Below, one piece after another: positions 1 to 6,057 of a stretch of DNA of 23,426 bases. The translations under genes and the position numbers were made by a program. The notes under the pieces are model-generated. The model saw only the letters and a program-made list of their open reading frames with translations, was not told where the DNA came from and ran no database searches. Numbering within the stretch: position 1 is the stretch's first letter; each line of letters begins with the position of its first letter. This stretch comes from Bryobacterales bacterium (GTDB lineage Bacteria > Acidobacteriota > Terriglobia > Bryobacterales > Bryobacteraceae), in NCBI GenBank assembly GCA_003132865.1, contig PKYZ01000307.1, positions 1 to 23,426 of the forward strand, given 5' to 3'.

Positions 1-102
1 CACTAATCGGCAAGATTCACCAGTGGACTTGGAGAAACACCCGCCCGGCTTCCCCTCCTTACGCCCATTGTCCACCAGCATCAGGAGCGCTACCATTCGG
101 AC

Positions 103-459
103 ATGGGAGATAACGTCTTGTTCCAAGCCTACGCCCGGCTAAACTCGCTGAAGGTCAACCTGCCGGAACATTACGAGGTTCACGAGAAATGGGTGATGGA
201 GTTTCACGCGATTCTCGATCTCCTGCAAGCTGAGACAGGCCACGACCTTCTCAGCTTTCGGGTTCCGGCGCCCGAAGTGCGCCCGCGGGTTGAGGCCGTC
301 CAAATGGCCACGATGCGGCGGCCCGCCAAGGTGTACCACTCTAGCGACAACTACTGCGAACGCCCTTTCCTGGTGATGAAGATCGACGGGGTGTTGAACT
401 ACTTCTCCCATCAGAAACAGCCAGATCGGCGAATCGGGTTTCAGCCACCATCCGAGTAA
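103..459 (+). CDS. Unrecognised small protein, 118 aa
   Basis: I do not recognise this protein. It is a soluble-looking 118-residue product with no signal peptide or membrane segment. Its amphipathic N-terminal half contains a His/Glu-rich stretch (HYEVHEKW, about residues 23-30). The C-terminal half carries YHSSDNYCERPFLVMKIDG, which looks like an ordered beta segment. The ATG at 103 is the first start after an in-frame stop at 4-6, and AGGAG at 83-87 lies upstream at a long spacing (15 nt). An antisense ORF covers the same stretch, but the plus frame has the more protein-like composition. It converges with the minus-strand DUF4177-like gene about 70 bp downstream. Function unknown; that it is a gene at all is only moderately sure. 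Confidence 0.5.
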   Translation: MGDNVLFQAYARLNSLKVNLPEHYEVHEKWVMEFHAILDLLQAETGHDLLSFRVPAPEVRPRVEAVQMATMRRPAKVYHSSDNYCERPFLVMKIDGVLNYFSHQKQPDRRIGFQPPSE

Positions 460-526
460 GAAAACGGCTCCATGCGCCCTGGTTTCGCCCTGGTGACAAG
501 CCGCGTCGGGAGGCTGCGGAGCCCCC

Positions 527-820
527 CTACATCCGGGATTCGGCTTCCGTCAACTCGGGCGCATCACCCGGTGAAGCTCCCTGCTCGTCCTCCGCTGGGG
601 CCATCGGGCGCTTGAGTATAAGCAGCGAACCGGTACTCTCGCTAACAGCGCCACATACCTCCCATCCGTCATATCCGGTTCTGTTGAGAATCTTCGCCAA
701 TTCTCCATAGCTGCCTCGTGAGGCATAGTCTTTTTGCGTAAGATCCCAGGGCATCTCTGAAATGTCGCCAGTCGGTGCCCCTTGGTTGATGACAAACACG
801 CGATATTCCCATTTCTGCAT
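527..820 (-). CDS. DUF4177-like small protein
   Basis: This 97-residue protein opens with MQKWEYRVFV, continues with LAKILNRTGYDGWEV (residues about 42-56) and has a strand ending in LLILKRP (about 66-72). That pattern of a short strand, a helix with GxDGWE and a final ILKR strand is characteristic of the DUF4177 family of small proteins of unknown function. The C-terminal 25 residues are an acidic, Gly/Ala/Glu-rich tail. The frame stays open upstream to 928, but I chose the ATG at 820 because the family begins with this KWEY motif and because the start lies 5 bp after the stop of the RRM gene, an operon-like spacing. No catalytic residues are known for the family. Confidence 0.65.
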   Translation of the reverse strand: MQKWEYRVFVINQGAPTGDISEMPWDLTQKDYASRGSYGELAKILNRTGYDGWEVCGAVSESTGSLLILKRPMAPAEDEQGASPGDAPELTEAESRM

Positions 821-825
821 CCTGT

Positions 826-1215
826 TCAGCGTAACACTGGGCTCCGGCGCCAACCGCCCCCATTCACACGTCGCCACAAGTTTACCTCGGGTTTTACTTC
901 TCTCATCGCTGCCCTCCTGGAATGCCACACCATTTCGGGATTCACGCGAATCGTCCGCTCGCCCAGCAGGGTCCCGTCAAACTGCAGGGCGCGCTCCGCA
1001 GCCGCAGCCGAACCGAGGGTCACGAACGCGATGCCGGTGGGTGCCCCCTGCGCGTTCAAGTGCAAGCGGATTTCGTGCGTCGGCCCAACGCGCCCAAACA
1101 GCTCCCGTAGTTCGTCCTCGGTTGTCTCGTAAGTCAGATTTTTGACGCACACGGCCCGATAGCCAGCTTCCGGCCCTGGCAGGGGAAGGGGCCGTGAGTT
1201 GTCGGCCACATTCAC
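826..1215 (-). CDS. RRM-domain RNA-binding protein, probably 5'-truncated
   Basis: The product contains one clear RNA-recognition motif at about residues 20-91. RNP2 is seen as VCVKNL (22-27), helix 1 as TEDELRELFGRVG (32-44), and RNP1 as GIAFVTL (61-67), followed by AAAERAL and a final GERTIRV strand. Small bacterial RRM proteins bind single-stranded RNA. The annotated start is a GTG at 1215. However, the same frame is open back to a TAA at 1276-1278 and encodes DALHGCEIDGSTLTVNVA, which matches the last helix and strand of another RRM. The gene was therefore probably a tandem-RRM protein that lost its promoter, its start and most of RRM1 at a breakpoint near 1262-1276. Whether the surviving part is translated from the GTG is unknown. 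The DUF4177-like gene follows 5 bp downstream. Confidence 0.75.
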   Translation of the reverse strand: MNVADNSRPLPLPGPEAGYRAVCVKNLTYETTEDELRELFGRVGPTHEIRLHLNAQGAPTGIAFVTLGSAAAAERALQFDGTLLGERTIRVNPEMVWHSRRAAMREVKPEVNLWRRVNGGGWRRSPVLR

Positions 1216-1274
1216 CGTGAGCGTACTGCCGTCGATTTCGCAGCCGTGCAGCGCGTCGACCCACCGGGGCCGGT

Positions 1275-1592
1275 TTTAAGCCCCGCGGCCGTGTTTTTAT
1301 CGACGGCCGCAGCGACTTTTACGGCGCGGAGTTCTCCGGCAAGTACATGAAGGCCATGGGCGTGCAGGCAGGCTGGGAGCAATATCTGAGCCGCTACGGC
1401 GTCGAGACCGTCCTGTTGCCGCCGGATGCGCCGTTGGCCGGCGCGCTGAAGCAATCCAGCGCGTGGCATTTGGTCTATGACGATGGCGTGGCCCTGATCT
1501 TCCGGTCGGTGCGGGCCGCACCATTGCCGTTGCAGCAAGCCTCCGCCGACCGGCCTAGCGCCTGCGCGGCTCCGGCGAAATCTCCGCGCTGA
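1275..1592 (+). pseudogene. Orphan C-terminus of a membrane glycosyltransferase-like protein
   Basis: The plus frame reads FKPRGRVFIDGRSDFYG, then WEQYLSRYGVETVLLPPDAPLA, then WHLVYDDGVALIFR. From memory, this resembles the periplasmic C-terminal part of large polytopic ArnT/GT39-like or uncharacterised acidobacterial membrane proteins, where a FIDGRSDFYG segment follows the last membrane helices. No transmembrane part precedes it. The recognisable sequence starts at about 1275, exactly where the opposite-strand RRM gene breaks off. After about 1535 the frame runs into low-complexity Ala/Pro sequence to a stop at 1590-1592, because it is joined to another gene fragment. There is no plausible start except internal ATGs (1347, 1356). 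I treat it as a dead fragment; the family name is tentative. Confidence 0.6.
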
Positions 1593-1696
1593 AACTTTGC
1601 GACGCCTTCTTCCAGTGCGGTGTTGTCGCGCGCGGCGGCTAGCGCCAAAGCGATGCCCATGCACAGGATTCCGGCCGTCGAACGCATCCAGATCAT
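1540..1696 (-). pseudogene. Orphan N-terminus of an exported TPR-like protein
   Basis: From an ATG at 1696 (or 1687) the minus strand encodes a signal peptide (RSTAGILCMGIALALAAA). It is followed by NTALEEGVAKFQRGDFAGAA, a pattern typical of the first tetratricopeptide repeat of exported acidobacterial TPR proteins. After about 45-50 residues the homology stops. The frame continues as antisense of the glycosyltransferase fragment (CCNGNGAARTD) without further repeats. The break is at about 1535-1545. The gene has lost everything after its first repeat, so it is non-functional unless a very short exported peptide is made. Confidence 0.5.
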
Positions 1697-1790
1697 TCTA
1701 AACCGGCGCTTCGGCTGACACCCGTCATCAGGGCCGGGCTGATAGGAGAATGAGGCCTTGACATCGGCATCGTGCTCGTTACGGCGAGTG

Positions 1791-1867
1791 CAAGGTCCCT
1801 TCGTGTGCGGCAAAGGTCCAATGTTCGCAGAGCCAACCGCGACTGCGGTACGCGGGGCAGCGCAGCG
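1791..1867. repeat. Long direct repeat, copy A
   Basis: This 77-bp segment begins CAAGGTCCCT, contains GGTCCAATGTTCGCAGAGCC and ends CAGCGCAGCGA. It is nearly identical to 2058-2143, with a few substitutions and a 6-bp expansion in the other copy. On the plus strand it can be read as VCGKGPMFAEPTATAVRG, but there is no gene context, so I treat it as an interspersed non-coding repeat. Confidence 0.8.
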
Positions 1868-2057
1868 ACCCGGTCGGCGCGGGCGAGACCGAAGCAGACC
1901 GGCAACACGTCTTTGGATTCGTCCGGCGGCCCACCGGGACCACTGATCCTCGCCTGGAGGACCTGAAGTCACATCTGCGCGTCCACGAATTCGACGCGGG
2001 CGACATGACTGTGCTATGCGGCCTGGTCTGCGGTGGCATGGCAGGCCCTTCGCAGGG

Positions 2058-2143
2058 CAAGGTCCCTTTGGTGTGCGGCAACGGTCCAATGTTCGCAGAG
2101 CCAACCGCGACCGCGACTGCGGTACGCGGGCGCAGCGCAGCGA
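2058..2143. repeat. Long direct repeat, copy B
   Basis: Second copy of the repeat at 1791-1867, in the same orientation, about 190 bp downstream. It differs by a few substitutions and a short ACCGCG expansion (CCGCGACCGCGACTGCGG against CCGCGACTGCGG). Its right end runs directly into the 28-bp repeat described separately. Confidence 0.8.
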
Positions 2144-2270
2144 GCGAATCGCTGCACGCGCGGAAGCCCGTCCTGGACGCATTGCGAGCGCGTGAGGATG
2201 TCCGAGACTCCCCCGCCAGGTGCGGCCTAAAGCGGCCTAAAACAGCGAGCGAATCGCTGCACGCGCGGAA
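2138..2270. repeat. Pair of perfect 28-bp direct repeats
   Basis: Positions 2138-2165 and 2243-2270 are identical. The unit begins CAGCGAGCGAATCGCTGC and ends ACGCGCGGAA, and it contains the small palindrome AGCGA-A-TCGCT. The 77 bp between the copies are unrelated apart from a tandem GCGGCCTAAA. With only two units this is not a CRISPR array. Confidence 0.8.
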
Positions 2271-2412
2271 ACAGTTCCGCGGTAAATGAGCACGGCGAAC
2301 TGAAGCTCGCCGGGCCCAGAGGGCACCCCCGCTGAAGCGTGCGCCACAAGGGGCCCCCGGCCTTCATCAAAGTCTCGCCGGAATTTAGACATAATCGGGT
2401 GCGTTACGCTTA

Positions 2413-2820
2413 ATGATGATGATACGAATCCGGCTGTGCGGCATGGCGCTCTCCGCGCTCCTGGCAACTGCGGCGGGGGCGCAGCCGCCGTACGAGTTCT
2501 TCGCCATGGACACTGCCATGGTGAAGAAACTGGGGACGCCGCTCGAACGCTCCGACGTGGAGATGCTTGCTGCGCTCGGCTATCGCGGCGTGGCGCCGAT
2601 CGCGTCCGATCAGGCGGCCTGGGAACACCTGACTGAAAAGCTCATCCCGCTGCTTGACGAGAAGAACGGCCGCCTTCGGTGCGCACAAAATGCAACAGTT
2701 TTGGCCCCTCCAGCAAACCAGTCTCCGTCCCGCGCAAAGCCCATGAAAGCGGCCCTGGGCAGGGGTTCTAGAGAGCGCGTCTGTCCCAAAAGGGGGTGCG
2801 CGAGGCGTCCGCCCGCCTGA
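2413..2820 (+). pseudogene. Truncated sugar-phosphate isomerase/epimerase-like protein
   Basis: The frame starts at a run of three ATGs (2413, 2416, 2419) and encodes a signal peptide (LCGMALSALLATAAGA, cleavage near AGA-QPP). It then reads FFAMDTAM, MLAALGYRGVAPIA and WEHLTEKLIPLLDEKNGRL. This resembles the N-terminal beta1-alpha1 part of exported xylose-isomerase-like TIM-barrel (AP endonuclease family 2) proteins, which are normally about 280-300 aa. Recognisable sequence ends at about 2676. The remaining 48 codons are Arg/Pro-rich and unrelated, running into the mobile-element remnant that begins at 2782. At least two thirds of the barrel is missing. No clear Shine-Dalgarno sequence is seen. 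The family call is tentative; the truncation is convincing. Confidence 0.55.
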
Positions 2821-3177
2821 CGGCTATCCACTTGACTCAGGTGAAAAGCCACGCCGGCGGAGCCCGCGGCGGGCCGCAGTCCGGAAAAAGTCCCGATTCA
2901 GTCCGGTTTTGGAGCTAACTCTTTCATTTTGCGGAGATATTGTTCAGCCAGCCGGCGCGCCCGCTTGCCCCCGCGTCCCGCCTTGAACCTCATGGAGGCG
3001 CGCGCCCAGATCTGGCGCCCCTGCCGGCAACCGCTCCCGCCAGGCGGCGGTTTCCTCGCGGAACAAGAAGGCGTTCTGCTCGCCGCGCCACACCCAATAG
3101 CGGCCCACCCGTTCGGGTGACCCAGAATGTTCCGGTCGGAGGCCAGTCATGTCCCAAAAGCGTATATTTTGGGGACA
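2782..3177. mobile_element. Probable insertion-sequence or MITE remnant
   Basis: The left end TGTCCCAAAA (2782-2791) and the right end TTTTGGGGACA (3167-3177) are inverted copies bounding 396 bp. The right end is itself a palindrome: TGTCCCAAAA (3150-3159), seven bases, then TTTTGGGGACA. Inside is a broken minus-strand ORF (2898-3150). No target duplication is visible at the two ends (GCGTC against AGAAT). The element begins about 105 bp after the point where the isomerase-like gene loses its homology. TGT...ACA ends are common in several IS families; I cannot assign one. Confidence 0.4.
2898..3150 (-). pseudogene. Frame-disrupted small ORF inside the element
   Basis: From the ATG at 3150 one frame reads PERVGRYWVWRGEQNAFLFR and then EETAAWRERL before losing its protein-like character. 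A second frame then reads RFKAGRGGKRARRLAEQYLR KMKELAPKPD to a TGA at 2898-2900. Both parts look genuinely coding (aromatic-rich start, basic helical tail) but lie in different frames, with the switch between about 2990 and 3040. The simplest reading is one small protein inactivated by a frameshift, perhaps an IS accessory protein. I recognise no family. Confidence 0.35.
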
Positions 3178-3338
3178 AGAATTTGTGCAGACGTCAGCTT
3201 ACGGCCAACAGGCGAAGAACTGAAGAAAATCCTCCTGCTCGCCTGCTGCTACCAGGAGGCCTGCGCACGTAGCCGGCCACATCGAAGGCCTGCCGGAAGC
3301 CTGACCGGGTTTTTCGCCGCCCATCAAGTAAACTCCCG

Positions 3339-4112
3339 CTAGGCCGCAGGTGGTAAACCCGAACCGAAGCCGCCGTCCACCACCAGTGCGGCCCCTGTGA
3401 CAAAAGATGCGTCGTCGCTTGCCAAGTATACCGCGGCGCGCGCGACTTCCTCGGCGCGGCCGATGCGCCACAACGCGTGCAGTTTCCCGGCCGAGGCACG
3501 CGCTGCCGCCGGGTCGGGCTGTGCTTGAAAATAGCCCTCCGCCAAACCGGCATCGATGTATCCAGGACAGATGCAATTCACGCGAATGCCATCCTTTCCG
3601 TGGTCAATCGCCATGGCCTTGGTCAGCCCGATGATCGCAGCTTTGGTAGCGCAATAGCCCGCGCAACCAGGCTCCACAAAGTAGGCGTTCACCGAAGACA
3701 GGCTCACGATGTTGCCACGCGTCTTGCGCAAGTGCGGCAGGAAGTACTTCGAACACAAAAAGACGCCGCCCAGGTTAATGGCGATCTCCCGGGTCCATTC
3801 CTCGACCGTGGTGTCTTCCACGGTTTTGTTGACCTGAATCGCGGCATCGTTTAACAGCACGTGAACCTCGGAGAAGCGCCGCAAAGTCTCGCTCACCAGC
3901 CGTCCTACAGCGGCCGGATCCGCCACGTCTGCTTCGACGGCGTGAGCCGTTCCGCCGGCCGCCTCGATCACTTGCGCAGTCTCCTGGGCCCCCGCCAGAT
4001 TCACATCCGCGAGCACCACGCGGGCGCCCTCATTCGCGAACTCTATCGCACATGCCCGCCCAATACCCGAGGCCGCACCGGTGATGACCGCAACGCGATT
4101 CTTCAGTTTCAT
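3339..4112 (-). CDS. Short-chain dehydrogenase/reductase (classical SDR)
   Basis: This 257-residue NAD(P)-dependent oxidoreductase probably oxidises or reduces a sugar or sugar-acid hydroxyl in the cytoplasm. Classical SDR features are all present: TGAASGIG (11-18) for cofactor binding, DV at 63-64, NDAA (88-91, usually NNAG), catalytic Ser140, and Tyr153-x3-Lys157 (YCATK), then CPGYIDAG and the C-terminal GAALVVDGGF strand. Asp36 after the second strand (VVLAD) suggests NAD preference. The frame is open upstream to 4502, but the ATG at 4112 has GGAGG just upstream and overlaps the stop of the mutarotase-like gene by 4 bp (ATGA). It is the last gene of the minus operon and was probably translated by coupling. 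The exact substrate is unknown. Confidence 0.9.
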   Translation of the reverse strand: MKLKNRVAVITGAASGIGRACAIEFANEGARVVLADVNLAGAQETAQVIEAAGGTAHAVEADVADPAAVGRLVSETLRRFSEVHVLLNDAAIQVNKTVEDTTVEEWTREIAINLGGVFLCSKYFLPHLRKTRGNIVSLSSVNAYFVEPGCAGYCATKAAIIGLTKAMAIDHGKDGIRVNCICPGYIDAGLAEGYFQAQPDPAAARASAGKLHALWRIGRAEEVARAAVYLASDDASFVTGAALVVDGGFGSGLPPAA

Positions 4113-5095
4113 GACTCCTCCATCCTTCTCAAAGCCTGTTCCAACGTTTCGCCCGCGCCATAGATCGTGGCTCGGATCCGTACGGAGAACGCGCCGCCCG
4201 GCTCCAGGCGCCTGCTGGTCTTCTGACGAACAGCCTCGGAGAGTTGCACGGGGTAGCTGCTCCAAGGCTCCACAATTACGTGATGATAACCGCGCCAGCC
4301 TCCGTAAACCAGCCACATCCAGAGATACGGCAAATCGTCTTTTGGGAACTGCAGAAGGAAACCCTCGCCCGTTCCCTGGTGCTCTATGGCGTACCAGCCG
4401 GCTTGGAGGTCCGTCGCGCAATGGCCGCAAAATAGCTTGGCGTCCATACCACGTACGCGGCTCATGTCTGTCGGGCCACTCGGCGTATCCAGGACCGGCC
4501 ATACGTAGCGCTGGCTGGGCTGGCCGAAGGTCGCGCCGGATGAGAGGCCCACGATTCCGGTGCGGGCAGGTATCCTCAGCACGGTGTCGGGCCCCGCCGC
4601 GAGCGCCGGGTGCGTCCCCCAGATGAAATCCAGCGGGAGCGTTCCGACATGTTCAACGCTGTAATCGATGGTGATTACCGGCGCGCTGGCTGCAAGCGTC
4701 ACGGTTTTCTCCGCTCGCACCGGGCTGATCGGTCCGAATGAGGACAAGCGTGCCACCGCATCGCCATTTCGCGTGCCGGCCTCATCGACCTGCCACGCGA
4801 GGCTGCGCAGTTCGCCCAGGTTCGGGTAGTTTTCGCCCTGATGCTCGCAAGCGTCACAGGTTGGAAAACCGTCGTCCCAGCCCCCGCACCAGTAATTGTC
4901 GAAGTTCGCTTCGATCGGAAACGTTTGCGGCTTGATGCGCGGATTGTGCCAGAGAAAGCCGCGGCCTGACGGCTTCCAGATCAAATCGTACAGCTTCGCG
5001 CCGGGGTCCGGCAGAATGCTGACGAAGAGCCACTCGTTCTCCAAACTCAACGCCCGTTGCGAATGAACCGCTGTTTCATTCAGAGTTGCGGACAT
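4109..5095 (-). CDS. Galactose-mutarotase-like (aldose 1-epimerase fold) protein
   Basis: The 328-residue product is beta-strand rich with no signal peptide and resembles the aldose 1-epimerase/DUF4432-type superfamily. Recognisable segments are NEWLFVSILPDPGAKLYDLI (the usual 'gG.i..l.d' opening strands), FLWHNP, DFIWGTHPAL, and the C-terminal HHVIVEPWSSYP. Family members interconvert anomers of a sugar, or bind sugar or sugar-acid at the same site. Two starts are possible: GTG at 5098 and ATG at 5095. I chose the ATG because AAGG lies 7 nt upstream and because TGATG couples it to the aldolase stop. It overlaps the downstream SDR by 4 bp. In context it would present the right anomer to the dehydrogenase. 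The exact subfamily is unsure. Confidence 0.75.
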   Translation of the reverse strand: MSATLNETAVHSQRALSLENEWLFVSILPDPGAKLYDLIWKPSGRGFLWHNPRIKPQTFPIEANFDNYWCGGWDDGFPTCDACEHQGENYPNLGELRSLAWQVDEAGTRNGDAVARLSSFGPISPVRAEKTVTLAASAPVITIDYSVEHVGTLPLDFIWGTHPALAAGPDTVLRIPARTGIVGLSSGATFGQPSQRYVWPVLDTPSGPTDMSRVRGMDAKLFCGHCATDLQAGWYAIEHQGTGEGFLLQFPKDDLPYLWMWLVYGGWRGYHHVIVEPWSSYPVQLSEAVRQKTSRRLEPGGAFSVRIRATIYGAGETLEQALRRMEES

Positions 5096-6042
5096 CACAG
5101 AGCCTTGACCGGCAACGGCGGATTATAAGGCATATGGAGCCTGTCGAGCAGGGCGAGCACGCGCTGGTTCAGAAAGTCCACATGCGCGCGGTCGATCTCG
5201 TCGGGGGTCATGGTCACGTCCCGCACGGTGGCTTCGCGCAAGATACCACGCATCGCCAGCAACCGCTTCTCGGCATGGTGGAAGAACTCCATATTCTGCA
5301 GGCTGAACACGATTTGTGGCAGAACATCGGCGAGGATTTCATAGGCGTCCTGCTTTGCGCCGGCAACTGCGCGTTGGTAGACCTGGGCCAGCAGATCCGA
5401 GATTGCCAGGCCGGGCATAACTCCGCAAATTCCGGCCTCGATGAGCTCCAGCATGTACATTCCACCCCATCCTTCCAGAACGCCCACGCCGCCGCCGGTG
5501 GCATCCAGAATGGCCTTAACTTTTGCCGCCATCAGGGGCTCTTCCAGCTTGATATAGCGGAAGTGAGGGTGAATCCGATGCAGGTCGGCCACAAACTGCG
5601 GGCTCACGGTGGGACCTCCCGGATTGTAATCCTGAATCAGCAACGGAATTTGAATGGCCGAAAGAATCGTATCGAAGTACCGGAACAAATCTCTTTCCGG
5701 CAGGCTAAACAGGCGCGGCACGGCTACCGCGATCGCATCCGCGCCAGCCGCCTCCACAGCGCGCGCGGATCTGGCCGCCAGACGGGCAGAAGCATGATTC
5801 GCCTGCCCAATTACCGGAATGCGGCCCTTTGCGGCCGTCACCGCGTGGCGCACCACTTCGAGCCGCTCCTCGTCGGAGAGCTTGTAGAACTCGCTCGCGT
5901 AAGCCGGCAGGCAGATCGCACTACACCGCCCCGCAACGGCGAAATCGACGAGCGGCGCGAAGGCCGCGGAGTCTATAGTCTCATCGTTTTGAAATGGCGT
6001 CGGAATGATGGGAACGACACCATCGATCCGGAAAAAGGACAT
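5095..6042 (-). CDS. DapA/NanA-family aldolase or lyase
   Basis: This 315-residue protein belongs to the dihydrodipicolinate synthase/N-acetylneuraminate lyase superfamily of (beta/alpha)8 class I aldolases. The opening GVVPIIPTPFQND is typical. Tyr139 in QDYNP and the Schiff-base Lys165 in RYIKLEEP are both present. The usual pyruvate carboxylate-binding GTTGE loop is replaced by LPAYASEFYKL (45-55), which argues against true DapA. Members with such changes act as 2-keto-3-deoxy-sugar-acid aldolases or dehydratases, fitting its place between a mutarotase-like protein and exported sugar enzymes. The start ATG has GGGAG upstream and lies 15 bp after the P1 stop. It overlaps the next gene by 1 bp. 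Substrate is inferred only. Confidence 0.85.
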   Translation of the reverse strand: MSFFRIDGVVPIIPTPFQNDETIDSAAFAPLVDFAVAGRCSAICLPAYASEFYKLSDEERLEVVRHAVTAAKGRIPVIGQANHASARLAARSARAVEAAGADAIAVAVPRLFSLPERDLFRYFDTILSAIQIPLLIQDYNPGGPTVSPQFVADLHRIHPHFRYIKLEEPLMAAKVKAILDATGGGVGVLEGWGGMYMLELIEAGICGVMPGLAISDLLAQVYQRAVAGAKQDAYEILADVLPQIVFSLQNMEFFHHAEKRLLAMRGILREATVRDVTMTPDEIDRAHVDFLNQRVLALLDRLHMPYNPPLPVKAL

Positions 6043-6057
6043 ATCTTTGCGCTCCCG

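Larger units (their letters stand above)
1697..2412. other. Gene-free stretch with repeats
   Basis: I see no convincing gene in this 716-bp stretch. Frames are open on both strands (for example minus 1475-2182), but they encode Arg/Pro/Ala-rich sequence without motifs, as expected of GC-rich non-coding DNA. The stretch contains two copies of an approximately 80-bp direct repeat, two copies of a perfect 28-bp repeat, and a tandem duplication of GCGGCCTAAA (2222-2241). It separates two truncated genes and is best read as rearranged intergenic debris. Confidence 0.6.

Noticed and set aside
762..1145. Plus-strand ORFs across the RRM gene
   Set aside because: Ser/Arg/Pro-rich composition; the minus frame has RNP1 and RNP2 motifs.
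2138..2270. Possible CRISPR from the 28-bp repeat
   Set aside because: Only two units, a 77-bp spacer and no cas genes in the window.
4113..4502. N-terminal extension of the SDR in the same open frame
   Set aside because: It overlaps the mutarotase-like gene and has no Rossmann or signal features; the ATG at 4112 has a strong GGAGG and an ATGA overlap.
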